Shown: in pieces, positions 46,058 to 56,596 of the stretch | Position numbering within the stretch: position 1 is the stretch's first letter | Layout: the number at the start of each line of letters is the position of its first letter | NCBI RefSeq assembly: GCF_000512585.2 | Contig: NC_089241.1 | Location: forward strand, 7,582,001-7,646,000 | Origin: Kwoniella bestiolae CBS 10118 | Lineage: Eukaryota > Basidiomycota > Tremellomycetes > Tremellales > Cryptococcaceae | Length of the DNA stretch: 64,000 bases | Reading direction: 5' to 3' | Notes under the pieces: model-generated | The model's input: only the letters and a program-made list of their open reading frames with translations | Database searches by the model: none | What the model was told of the DNA's origin: nothing | Program-made: the position numbers and the translations under genes

Positions 46058-49000
46058 CTAATACTCAACCAACGCTCCCCGCCTCTTCCTCTCGTACATC
46101 CCATTACTAACCTGATTGGACGGAGCGTTCACGTCCCTCTCTTTCAGTGGTACCCCATTGCTAGTCGGATTGACGTATTTGGTATTACCGTTCGATGTAT
46201 TATGCTGGTTAGAGTTGGTAGGTTCAATTACGAATCCTTCGGCCTCTTCATCTTGATCTTCCTGCGTCTCTGGATCAATCTCTTCAGCAGCTTGAATGAC
46301 CCAACGGCGAGTGACTAGAGGATTGATCTGAAATCGTTCTTGATAATGTTCATGTTCTGGACATACTATACACGACCCATCGACCATCAGCAGAGATATC
46401 CTTCGATACGATGAAAGAGACAGACTCACAAGAATCCCGACTGGGTGGTATACCTTGTCCGAAAGGTAATTCCCTCATATCAGGATGAAAGTATGCTCGG
46501 TCTAAATTCCCCAACAAACCATCAGCTTCGATATTGCAATACCTTGAAAACGATGACCACAGCTGAACTCACGTCTACCATCCTCAACCTCATGCAGCTC
46601 CCCACACTTCCCATCTTTAGGATCCAACACTTCATCTCTACCTTCTTCCACATCCTCTTCATCCTCACGAGGAGCCAAGAAAGGATGTCTAAGTGCCTGA
46701 GCAGCTGAGAGACGTTTGGTCGAGTCCAAGCGAAGTAGTTTCTGACAGAGGTCAATCGCCTGGTCGATCGCTTCGATGTGTTCTCGTGCGTCATCGGGAG
46801 TAGGGTTCGTCATGTGCGGGGTATAAATATGTGGGTTCAATTTCATGACCAGTGAAGCGAGAGAGGAGGGATGGGAGTCGAGAGTGGGTACATTCGATAT
46901 GATCGTTCGGTCTGTCATGAGAAGGTTTAGCACAATATATCAGAGGTTCGCTGCGAGTTACTCACTGTGAAGCAAAGCACATCGCTCCATCGCTGCCCTT
47001 CCAAAGATCGCAGCAATCTCCATCAAGGCTTCGATATCATCACTCGAGTTGAATACCGGGAACTTGTGCGTCAATATCGATAAGAGCATCACTCCAGCAG
47101 ACCAGATGTCAATCGCTAAGTCAAAGCATCAGTACCTCCTTCCCTCGTATACAGATGTAGGAACGCTAAGTAGACTCACCAACAGTCTGATCCGGGCATT
47201 TAAGCAGCACTTCCGGAGCTCTGAACCCCCTCGTGCCCGCTCGGTTCGTCTTGATAGTCGGCCGCTTATCCTCATGAGGAAATCCAATTCTACCTTCACC
47301 CTGTCTCCCTCGTTTCCTCGCATCGTACACGGCCTGTTCCACTATTGGCGTTTCCCCAGTTTTGATCTTCGACCCCTGCAGGGAAGTAACAGTCGCAGGA
47401 GCATGTTGACAAGTCGGTTTTCTCGGTGGGACATATCGCTCGGCTAATCCGAAATCCACCAAGACTCCTTCTCCACTTTCGTAATCGTACAAGAAATTCG
47501 CAGGCTTAACGTCTCGATGGACGATCCCTCGTTTATGGATATCTTTGAGTGCGCGAAATAGGCTTTGGAGGTATGATCGAATGTGGGGTGGGTCCATGTG
47601 TCGGTAGAAGTGCTATATAGCACGACATGGTGAGTTGATGATATCATCACCACGGTCAATACGAGCTGGTCAACTTACTCGAAAATCGTCGCTCTGATGA
47701 TAGGGCAGTACAATGATGATCTGGTCTTCCTCTCTGAACGCACTAATGAGTTGCGAGACATTACGACAACCTCTGTTCAATGAACAAAAAGTCAGCTAAT
47801 CCACCGAACACATCGAAGAAGAGATATTGGCAATGTAGCTCACCTCAAAGCCTCAAGGATTGCCAATTCATTCTCTATCCTAGCCGGACTACTAGTTACC
47901 AAGATCTTCTTCAAAGCGACTTTGACCGGCGGTTGCTGTTCCTCATCTTCCTCCTGATCCTCATCCGGTATTCCAGACCAATATTCGTTGGCATACGTTC
48001 GATTCAAACAATCATATGCCAGATAGACAGACGAGAAGGTCCCTACATAAGCACAGTCAGCTCACCGAAGCCAATAAGAAGGGAGAAACGACATCGGACA
48101 CACCTTCCCCCAATCGATCAACAACCTTAAAAGGCAAATACCCATCCACTCCCTCTCTCAGCACCGTCAAACTCTCTGTGAAACTCCGTATGTCCCGTTT
48201 AATAGCCGTTCGTTCGAGCACAGGCCTATGATCCATCTCGTACTCGTCTGAATCTCCCGAATGATAACTCTCAGGTGATCCGCTCCCCTCTTTCACATCC
48301 TGATCATCGATATTATCCGAATAAGCCTGTTCGTTGAGATCGATAAACGAGTGATTATGCCCTCTGGGCCTGGTCTTGGAGGAACCTTCGATGACTTGCG
48401 TCATTGTATCTGGGTGACCCGACGAGGTGGAACGTGATTTCACTGAAGGGGGAGGGGGCATAACTTCCCTCAGGTCGATAGTGAGTGGACGTGGATTCGT
48501 CGATACCTCCTCTTCCTCGGGAGTATCTTGAGGTTCATACTGTTCTTCGTCCTCATCTTGCTGCTCTACCAGGAACTCCTCCCCCCCTTCTTCTTGGGGA
48601 TCATCTTCCACCAGAAACTCATTCCCATTCAGTAATCCTTCCGCGTCCTCTTGTAAAGCCAATATCGTCTCATCCCCTGCACCTTCCTCCAAAAGCTCCG
48701 TCTTCCCCGTCCGTTCAGAGAACAGCACGCTCTTACTATCCTCTTCTCCATCTCCATTCTCACTCGTCCTTCCCACCTCCACATCCCCTTCCCGTTCTTC
48801 TTCATAAGAGCTAGGTCCAGCTACAGCAGTAGTAAGTCCCGAGGCATCAGCCATAAACCGAAAAGACGAGGTCCCCCCATCACCATCCTCGATATTTGGC
48901 GTCGAATCATCCTCGAGGGGTGTACCCCCTCTTACGCGTTTGATCCGTCTGGGCGATATCGTCCCGCTCGCACTCGCATTGGACCTTTTTGTCCCGCGTG

Positions 49001-49205
49001 ACGTAGAGAGCGATTTCGATGAGGTTGATGTAGATGTGGTGAGAGAGGGTATGGTGAGATGCGTATGTATTGGGCGAGAGGACGAGGACGAAGGTTCGGG
49101 ATCATCGAACTCAAGAGGCCAGGTTGTTATTCTCGAGTTATTTGGTCTGGAGGAGGAGTTGGAAGTTGAAGTTGAGGGATTATGAGAGTGGGAGATGGAG
49201 GTCAT
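46058..49205 (-). CDS. CDC7: Cdc7 kinase (DDK catalytic subunit)
   Basis: With Dbf4 it phosphorylates Mcm2-7 to fire origins. The first about 370 residues are disordered and acidic (MTSISHSHNPSTSTSNSSSR to about 48130). The kinase domain then shows every motif: the Gly loop LGEGTFSSVYLAYD (split by an intron after GEG), VALKK, HRDVKPANFLYDYE with catalytic Asp, DFGLAERYVPPRK, and after a Cdc7-type insert of about 60 residues, GTRGFRAPEVLLKCPDQTV, then DIWSAGVMLLSILTHKFPVF. An acidic insert (DEDQEEDEEQQ) sits between strands 2 and 3. The C-terminus adds about 130 residues and ends RKRRGALVEY at TAA/TAG 46058-46060. About eight exons. Two in-frame ATGs (49238, 49205) are possible; the second has the better context. 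No broken motif. Confidence 0.93.
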
Positions 49206-50268
49206 GTTTATTTGCCTCCCTATTTCCTTTTCGACCATTTCGCTGTTTATTTTTGCTTGTGGTGGACCTGTTCTCGAGGATTGTTCGGCGATTCGCAAGG
49301 GCCTCTCCCTCGGCGAGTCCAGGTGAGAGATGTCTATACAATATTTATCGAAGATGACGCGGTGAGATGACGGACGAAGATGGAAAGACACGATCCAAAC
49401 AAAAGTCAAAAGTCACAATCCACCACCACACTCAACATCATACACGCGACTGGGCTCACTTTACGTTATCAGCCCGATATCACGTGATACAACCGCTACA
49501 ACCACCGATGTTGAGTGACTATCTCTGCTGCCGGAGCAGATACAGTACTGCAAAGCATGTATATGTATCCTGTAGATGGGTCAAATAGGTACTATGATGC
49601 ATTTCAGAATAAGAGGAGAACTGGCTAAGAAACCCAGGTTAATCAATGACAGATGTCCTCGACTTGCCATACAGCCACAGTTAGAGGATCATTCGCCCAT
49701 AGGTTTCCTTCCTCTCCCAGGTCCTGCAAAACCTCGATGGTCTGATACTGCGATTCTGATGCCTTCTGAACTGTAGCTACGATGAGCTGAACATGCTTCT
49801 CAGCTATGGCTACTCTTGGTTCTGAAACGTGACCTCAATGAGATGAATACCGGTATCAAGTGACTTATGACCCCCCGTGATGATCACACTAGACTACCCG
49901 GCTCGTATAAGGCCTCAGGAGTGATAGCCTCCAGTACATTAATTCAACATCACCTTACACACTCGCAACACTTCATGCTAACGGTTCTCTTCCCTCTCTC
50001 CTGCTCAACGATTGCTGTCCTAGACAGAACGACCTACCTTCCTGCATCTCCAGCATTTCCGGCTCAAGCACGAACCGCATCACGTGACTGACTTTCATTG
50101 TTTACGTTTCGAAAGATAAAAACCAATGTTTTACCTCCGACGCGTACTCTAGCTGGCGAACAGAGCACGAGCAGCAGTAGTACCCATCTAGATACTGCAG
50201 ACATCTTCCAGTCATATCGTCATACCACTTCATGGTTCACCTCCTGACATAGACAGAGATCAATCGAA
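49206..50268. promoter_or_regulatory. divergent region between CDC7 and the SRA gene
   Basis: 1,063 bp separate the two start codons. It must hold both promoters. No gene could be supported and no TATA box is clear; a 7-codon upstream frame lies near the SRA start (50232-50252). Confidence 0.45.
50232..50252 (+). promoter_or_regulatory. upstream ORF in the leader of the SRA gene
   Basis: ATG GTT CAC CTC CTG ACA TAG gives a 6-residue peptide that ends 16 nt before the main ATG at 50269. If the leader includes it, scanning ribosomes would meet it first and reduce SRA protein output. The transcription start is not known. Confidence 0.45.
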
Positions 50269-52020
50269 ATGGCCTTATCATACGAAGAACAGCGAATTCA
50301 GAATATCAAGTGAGCCTTATTCTCATCTTCCCTTTCCCATCTCCCCTTGCTAGGTAATTGACATCAGGTCGTAGGGATAACGAAGCCCTCCTCCTCTCCC
50401 TGGGTCTCGGAGCACCGTCCCTCCCCAAAGCACAGCCTAAAAAAGCTATCCAGAAGAGCAAGAAGAAGGACGAAGGGGATAGTACCTTCAAGCCTGAGAA
50501 GACTATCAGACCTATCAGAGCCTTACCTAAACCCAAACCTAAACCTGCTGAGGGGACTGCCAATAACAGCGAGGATGGTGAAGCTACAAATGGACTAAGA
50601 AGAAGTACGAGATCAAGTGGGAGGACCACGATTAGACCGAACTATACGGGCGAATCACCATTATGGAAAGAAGATGTCAAACCCATTCTATCTAGATCCA
50701 GCACGAAGCGATCAAGGGACAATGACAATGATGAGCAGGACGAAGAAGAGGAGGATGAGGAGGATAGATGGAGGCAGCGTAAAGCCCAGAGATTAGGGAT
50801 TAGGACTGAAGATCCGTAAGTCATGGACCTGACCATCCCTTTCGCAGCCCTGAGAACCGAGAACAAAGTTGAGCTGATAGATGATGATGGGTAGAAAACA
50901 ATTCGGCCATATAACTGGTGTGGAGGTTGGTCGGTGCTGGGCTACCAGGTGAGTCGTATTTGCTGGATAGACAAGAATCTGGTGCTGCTAGCTAACCGTA
51001 TCGTTCATGTAGGATGGACTGTTCCACCGATGCAGTACATGCGTGAGTCATGACCGCGCTAGCGTCTGTAAGCGAAGCTGGGTATATCTGACTTTGTGCT
51101 TCACTTGTTCAGCCCAACGGTAGCTGGGATATCGGGCAACGCCCAAGAGGGAGCATGGAGCGTAGCGTTGTCAGGTGGATATCCAGATGAGTGAGGTTTC
51201 GTCCTTTCTCATGCGTATCTCCGCAGGTAGAACATCAGACTGAATATTCTGTGTGAATATCCAGTGTTGATCTGGGATACGCCTTCACCTATACCGGCTC
51301 AGGCGGACGAGATCTAAAAGGCACGAAACAAAACCCTAAGAATCTACGAACAGCCGAACAGAGCTATGATCAGAGTTTTAATAATACGTTTAATGCAGCT
51401 TTGAAAGTCAGACCTACCTTCTCCCTTATCTTCCAACATAACAGAAAGTCCCACCGTGATGGATGGCAGCGAGATGGTTATGAACATTCTAGCTGACTAT
51501 CTGTGATTCGAACCGACCGCAGAAATCATCTGAAACTCGAAAACCCGTCAGAGTGATAAGAGGGTACAAGCTCCCTTCTGTCTATGCCCCCGCAGAGGGA
51601 TATCGGTACGATGGACTGTACATCGTTGAGAAAGCCTGGATGGCAAGGGGTTTGACAAAGGGGTTGATGGTTTGTCGATATGCTTTTAAGAGGGTTGAGG
51701 CGCAGTCTGAGTTGCCGGTCAGGTCTGAGGAGGAGGAAGAGGAAGACGAGGGGATAGTAGAAGGTGAAGCAGAAGCGGAAAACGTCGAGCTAGATGGGGA
51801 TGGGAAGGTAGATGAAAATGAGGAAGAAACGAAAGAAGCAGGAGCGCGAGAAGAAGAGGAGGAGAATGACCTCGTGGAGAAGGTGTTGGCTGAAAATGAC
51901 ACGCAGAATATCGAAGTAACGCATAACAACGACGAGAGAGAAGATGAGGCGAAAGATTTCCTTGAGATAGGGTCGAACAATATCCTCACCGAAAAAGAGA
52001 ATATAGAAGTATCGGCCTAG
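50269..52020 (+). CDS. SRA/YDG-domain protein, UHRF1-like methyl-DNA reader
   Basis: About 410 residues over seven exons. The start MALSYEEQRIQNIKDNEALL (split by an intron from 50309 to 50371 with acceptor TCGTAG) is a short helix followed by a basic, disordered region. The SRA domain starts at FGHITGVEVGRCWATRMDCS (about 50900) and goes on with DAVHAPTVAGISGNAQEGAW, ALSGGYPDDVDLGYAFTYTG and SGGRDLKGTKQNPKNLRTAE, where the loop replaces the NKR finger. It ends RVIRGYKLPSVYAPAEGYRY, DGLYIVEKAW (the YDG motif). In UHRF1 this fold flips 5-methylcytosine out of hemimethylated CpG. An acidic tail (about 120 residues) follows to TAG 52020. No RING, PHD or Tudor is present. Known: Cryptococcus keeps Dnmt5-driven maintenance methylation and an SRA protein; the link to this gene is inferred. 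Confidence 0.9.
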
Positions 52021-52736
52021 ATTTTGCGGATGATAGATCTTATCGTCTTTACATACATAGATACTACTTTTGGGAAGGACTATGTGAAATTGGTCAACAT
52101 ACATATATCATGCAATCTGGGAATTTGGTGAGACTGATCTGATTCGAGACTTGGGTTTATATATGACCGTTGTGGGTCTGTGTCGGTCAATTCCCGGTGT
52201 TTTCGTATCTGCTTGAAATCTTGTCGAGCTATACCACCTTATACAGAAAAGACGTTCAGCCAGTCTGCTCATACTTGATCAAGAAGCTACCCCTCTCGAG
52301 GGCTTCGTGATGCATACGTTGAGATGATTGATATAGTCTGGAGCACCTGTGTCGCCCCCTCCACCACGCATTGGGGATATTTGGTAATCTGTTCGCGTGA
52401 GAGTGAAATCGATTGGTGCTCGAGTAGACAGACATGCGTTATTCAGGGTAAAAGTTGTCAAAGGGGGTCGGGTTTAGATAAATATTTAGGGGTGGGACCG
52501 TGCCATGTGCATATGTGCATATGAGTGCATTCCTCATCACTTAACTCCACCAAGCGGGGATACATAATCAACAACTGGTACTTGGCAATGATATTGGCTT
52601 AGATAACAACTCTACATCTAGCTTACTACTACTATCCTTTTATTGATTCTACCTCATTTTGTCAATCGTATACCATAGAATACCCAGCATACGCGACCCG
52701 TCTTCTCGGATATACGAAAAGAGCAACCACACCACA
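52021..52736. other. intergenic, no gene; URE7 promoter
   Basis: 716 bp upstream of URE7. A four-codon upstream frame (ATG ATA TTG GCT TAG) is at 52588-52602, but its place in the transcript is unknown. Nothing else was supported. Confidence 0.4.
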
Positions 52737-54520
52737 ATGTCCAACCCCTCTCAACCAGTCTGTCAATTCTCTGACCGACTCGCCTCAGCCCTCAACGCAG
52801 CGCAGAACCAGCCTCCCCATTCCCATTCACATGATGGCAATGACTCATCCCGACCAGTGTCATTCACTAGCTCTGTGAATGATGCGTCGCCCTTGCATTT
52901 GCACGAACATGGCGGTCATACGCACGATCATGGACATGATGGGTGGACGCCGGATGAACATGGGCATACGCATGAGCATTTGGAACATGCTGGTGAGTTG
53001 TCGAGCTGGTTTGAGGAATCCGTTTTAGTGATGTAGAGGGCTATCAGCTGTAGAGCTGGTGTGGAAGTGAAGACTCAGAGGGGACGGCTCCTGGCAGTTA
53101 CTACTGCAATTCCCAGATCACAGGTCGGACACGAGAATGTATTCTAGCTAAACAAAAGATGGCAAGTGCTGATGCTATCTCTTGCATCTCCAGGTAAATT
53201 CTCGGAACGTGATATGCCAGATTACTCGGGTAGGGATTGGGAAGAAAGGGGTTTTACTATTGGTATTGGAGGGTGAGTTTGGTGCTCCTGACCAGCACTC
53301 CTCCACGAGCGTCTATTGGTAGATCAGCTTGCAGCTGGACGAAGTAGCAGCTAATTATGCTTGTGCTTTCACGTAGTCCTGTCGGATCAGGTAAAACCGC
53401 TTTACTCTTGGCGCTCTGTCGAGCTTTGAGGGATGAATACAACATTGGTGAGTTGGTCTTGATATCATCAAATTGAACACATCTCAGGCGTGGAAGAGCT
53501 AACGAGTCTATCTCAATCCATCTCTATCCTCTCCGCATCCACTTCATTTCTATCTTTCAATCATCTCAAATCCCCGCCCTCTACCTATCTCTTATAACTC
53601 CCTTTCCCTCCCACAGCCGCCGTGACAAACGACATCTTCACCCGAGAAGACCAAGAGTTCCTCATCCGAAACGAGGCCCTACCGACAGAGAGGATCCGAG
53701 CGATCGAAACTGGAGGATGTCCCCATGCGGCCATTCGAGAAGATATTAGTGCGAATATGGGTGCGTTGGAGGAGTTGCAGGTGGACTTCGGGTGTGAGAT
53801 GCTGTTTGTAGAGAGTGGGGGGGATAATTTGGCTGGTGAGCTGATCTTATCTCATGCGGACGAATGTAGAAAGAGAAGTGGGAGTGGAATGTCTTGTGTC
53901 GTTGGGAGTGGAGAGCTAGGGTCATGGAATACTCAGATCTCGAATAGATACTTGATCTCTCTTCCGTTAAGAGGTAGAATACCTTCAGTGGATGAAGGTT
54001 TACATGATATTCTACGCCGGGACGACGCTGAATGACTTGTCCCATCTTAGCAAACTACTCTCGAGAACTCGCAGACTACATCATCTACGTTATAGATGTC
54101 AGTGGAGGTGATAAGATCCCAAGGAAAGGTGGACCTGGTATCTCGCAATCTGATTTACTGATTGTGAACAAGGTGAGTCATTCGTTTCAACCAAGATTGC
54201 GATAGACGGCCACCTCTCTTGGCATCATTCCTTGGCCGTCATTTAGTATATCGCTGCAGATGATCGCAATCCCACTTCACCAATGATCAATGCTAATCTT
54301 GTCTTCGTGACCACAGATCGACCTTGCTCCTCACGTCGGAGCATCATTGGACGTGATGAAGCGAGATGCCGCCAAGATGCGAGAGAACGGTCCTACGTTG
54401 TTCACCTCAGTCAGGAACAATGACGGTGTGCAGGATGTTATTGATGCGATCTTGAGTGCTTGGAAAGCTAGTGGTGCGGCTGGTAAGGATGGTAAAGGGA
54501 AGGGGAAGGGGAAGGCTTAG
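52737..54520 (+). CDS. URE7: urease accessory GTPase (UreG), histidine-rich N-terminus
   Basis: A SIMIBI-class GTPase that loads nickel into urease, with UreD and UreF homologs. Five or six exons, about 290 residues. The N-terminus begins MSNPSQPVCQFSDRLASALN and then contains two histidine-rich clusters (PPHSHSHDGND and HLHEHGGHTHDHGHDGW... to EHGHTHEHLEHAG). In bacteria nickel binding is done by UreE; the Cryptococcus UreG carries the His-rich region itself, and this protein fits. GTPase motifs are intact: P-loop GIGGPVGSGKTALLLALCRA (about 53265-53415), VTNDIFTREDQEFL, ETGGCPHAAIREDISANMGA (metal-binding CPH), VESGGDNLAANYS, and NKIDLAPHVGA. It ends DGKGKGKGKA at TAG 54518-54520. In C. neoformans this gene is required for urease activity (established). 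Confidence 0.95.
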
Positions 54521-55202
54521 ATGGTCGATGCTTGGAGAGAAAGGAGTACGCTTGTGAATCCATCAGATTGGATTGATGACGAGGTAGGCTGTTGATCGCC
54601 ATGCTAATCGGTATTCATGGGATGGTCATCAACGAAAGATGAGAAGAAGGGTTGATCAGTTTGTATACATATAGATACATACCAAGAAATGAATATACCT
54701 CGTGTTCATTCTATCTATCTCGTCCCTCCATCTACTGATGAACCAACTGTACCTAATCCAGTAAGTCACCAGAGACGATGGTGGTACCTTTACCCCACAC
54801 CTCCACGGGGTATTTGGTTTTATCTCCTCGGAATTTGGTTTTTAGTATGGAGGATTTGGTATCATTTGAATAACCGGTATGTCCATGTCCAGTCGTACCT
54901 GGGGTTAGTGCGAATCTACACGAAGCAAGGTCAAGTGATCAAGCATTCTTTAGTAGTAGTAGTGATGGGATGATGTATCCTTCTTTGTGGGGGTGATCTA
55001 ACCTTACAACGAGGTATGCTATGGTACGAAGTCACCCGACCACTACAGATGCACAGTATATATATACCTGGTGTCCCCACGAATTGCGTCTACATTCCTC
55101 TTTTACATTTATCTCTCTTCACCTGGTCTTCATCATTTGGCTTACTCCACTACTACTATTTTTCGACTCTACTTCTTAGGTATCCATACTTACACATCCA
55201 TC
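54521..55202. other. intergenic, no gene
   Basis: About 680 bp between URE7 and the small zinc-knuckle gene. A TAGTAGTAGTAG run lies near 54952-54962, and the part nearest 55203 is pyrimidine-rich like a leader. No gene supported. Confidence 0.45.
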
Positions 55203-56195
55203 ATGGCTGACCTTGGTGTTTCCCCCACTGAGTAAGTAGACTGACTGTCGTCTTCCACTATGGGGAGGGACTGGGAGCGGTGATGCGGCGAGACGAGGCG
55301 AGGTGAGGGGTGATGGTGTTCTTTGATTCTTCTACTTTGATATCCTCCAGTTCAATCTCTCGATGGGCTCAACTTTCTTCTTACTCATCTACCTTTGAGA
55401 TGGTTCTGTGCTTGATCGTGAACGCTTGCTAATTGACCCACCTCTCTCACAGTACCGATAAATCTAGTAAGTACCGACCCACCGCTTGTACCGAGATTCT
55501 ATTCCTCATCCCGTCGCGGGCACTTACCCTGTTGTTCAGGAGTGAAACCAGGGCTATTGCCTATGGCTTCTCTCCCGGGAGTCCCCTACCATACATGATT
55601 ACACCTGCTAACTCCACTCTCCGCTTCGTTGTCTAGTCGAAATCAACGATGCCCTCTTCTGCGAACACGGTCTCGAAGTCTGCCAACAATGCGAGTTTGA
55701 CGCTAGAGAGGGTGAGCTCAATAATCGCACATGATGATTGGAATGATTTGAGCTGATGTGAGATCATATTGTCATAGACAACGACGCTATGATGGGGTGA
55801 GTATTCATCCTTTAACACCACTACACTGGTGACTTAAAGCCATCCCACGGTCATCCTCCCCTCAATTCTCTTTAGTCGTCATATCAATACTGATATTGTT
55901 ATTCAACTCGGAAAGTTTCGACCCCAAACCCAGAGGTCCCCTCGAGCTCCCCGCGCACTTCAAGAACCAAAAAGACGGTTCCTTCATGTGCAAAACCCAC
56001 GGTAATGCCAACTGCAAGTCTTGCTGTGAGTGTCTGCCCCATACATCATCGCTACGTTCCCTCTTGGTACAAACAAGCACACAAGCTGATACTGCGACGC
56101 GCACAGTCGGCTGGAAGAAACAAATTACCAAGCTCCACAAGGACGGTAAGAAGGAAGCCAGCAAGAAAAAGGAGAAGACTACCAATCTTTATTGA
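55203..56195 (+). CDS. small protein with two CxxH/C-x4-CxxC zinc-knuckle-like clusters
   Basis: About 111 residues encoded by six exons: 55203-55231, 55453-55466, 55637-55711, 55778-55796, 55916-56027 and 56107-56195. All junctions are GT-AG and keep the frame. Residues about 23-33 read CEHGLEVCQQC and residues about 70-81 read CKTHGNANCKSC; together they could bind one or two Zn ions. The linker has FDPKPRGPLELPAHFKNQKD, and a Lys-rich tail (KLHKDGKKEASKKKEKTTNL) ends in Y at TGA 56193-56195. I do not recognise the family; no function is claimed. The two clusters have matching spacing, so they may be an internal duplication. Exons of 14 and 19 nt are unusually short (see findings). The long introns (221 and 170 nt) are at the 5' end. 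Confidence 0.78.
55453..55466 (+). other. 14-nt microexon of the small zinc-knuckle gene
   Basis: Preceded by CTCTCACAG and followed by GTAAGT, it supplies DTDKS residues between two phase-2/phase-1 ends. Skipping it would shift the frame, so it is not optional. Confidence 0.75.
55778..55796 (+). other. 19-nt microexon of the small zinc-knuckle gene
   Basis: Flanked by GTCATAG and GTGAGT; it encodes DNDAMMG with split codons at both ends. Its length is not a multiple of three, so skipping breaks the frame. Confidence 0.75.
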
Positions 56196-56596
56196 TTGAT
56201 CGGTCCACCAATTTAACCTTCTACATTACTTGGAGTCTTTTCATCAAGGACTGAGGATAGAGGTTTTACAGATTGGTTGTTTCCTTTTTGTTCTGTTTTG
56301 AGGGGTCGAGGTTGATTTGTATCTTATTTGATGAAGGTTGTAGGCGTAGGTCGTTTGTTTGTGTATGTAATTTAGCGGTGATGATGTTGAAGAAGAATGA
56401 ATTTATGTCAGAAGAATCTTATGAGCTACATGAGAACACATCGAGCGCAGTAATTTGTTAATGAGAGAGCAAGTCTACTGGAAAAGTCCTGCATAGATCA
56501 AAATACAACTGATACCTCAATACCTGAACGATCAAACCGGAAAGAGAAAAAACAAATAACGTATAAAGGAAACACCCATAGTTGAAGCATCCCGCC
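56196..56596. other. convergent 3' gap, no gene
   Basis: About 400 bp between the convergent stops of the zinc-knuckle gene and NUF2. AT-rich, with candidate poly(A) signals on both strands; no gene seen. Confidence 0.5.

Noticed and set aside
51495..51525. Second GGTTCGAATC string on the minus strand
   Set aside because: It lies in an intron of the SRA gene and lacks a T stem and any tRNA context.
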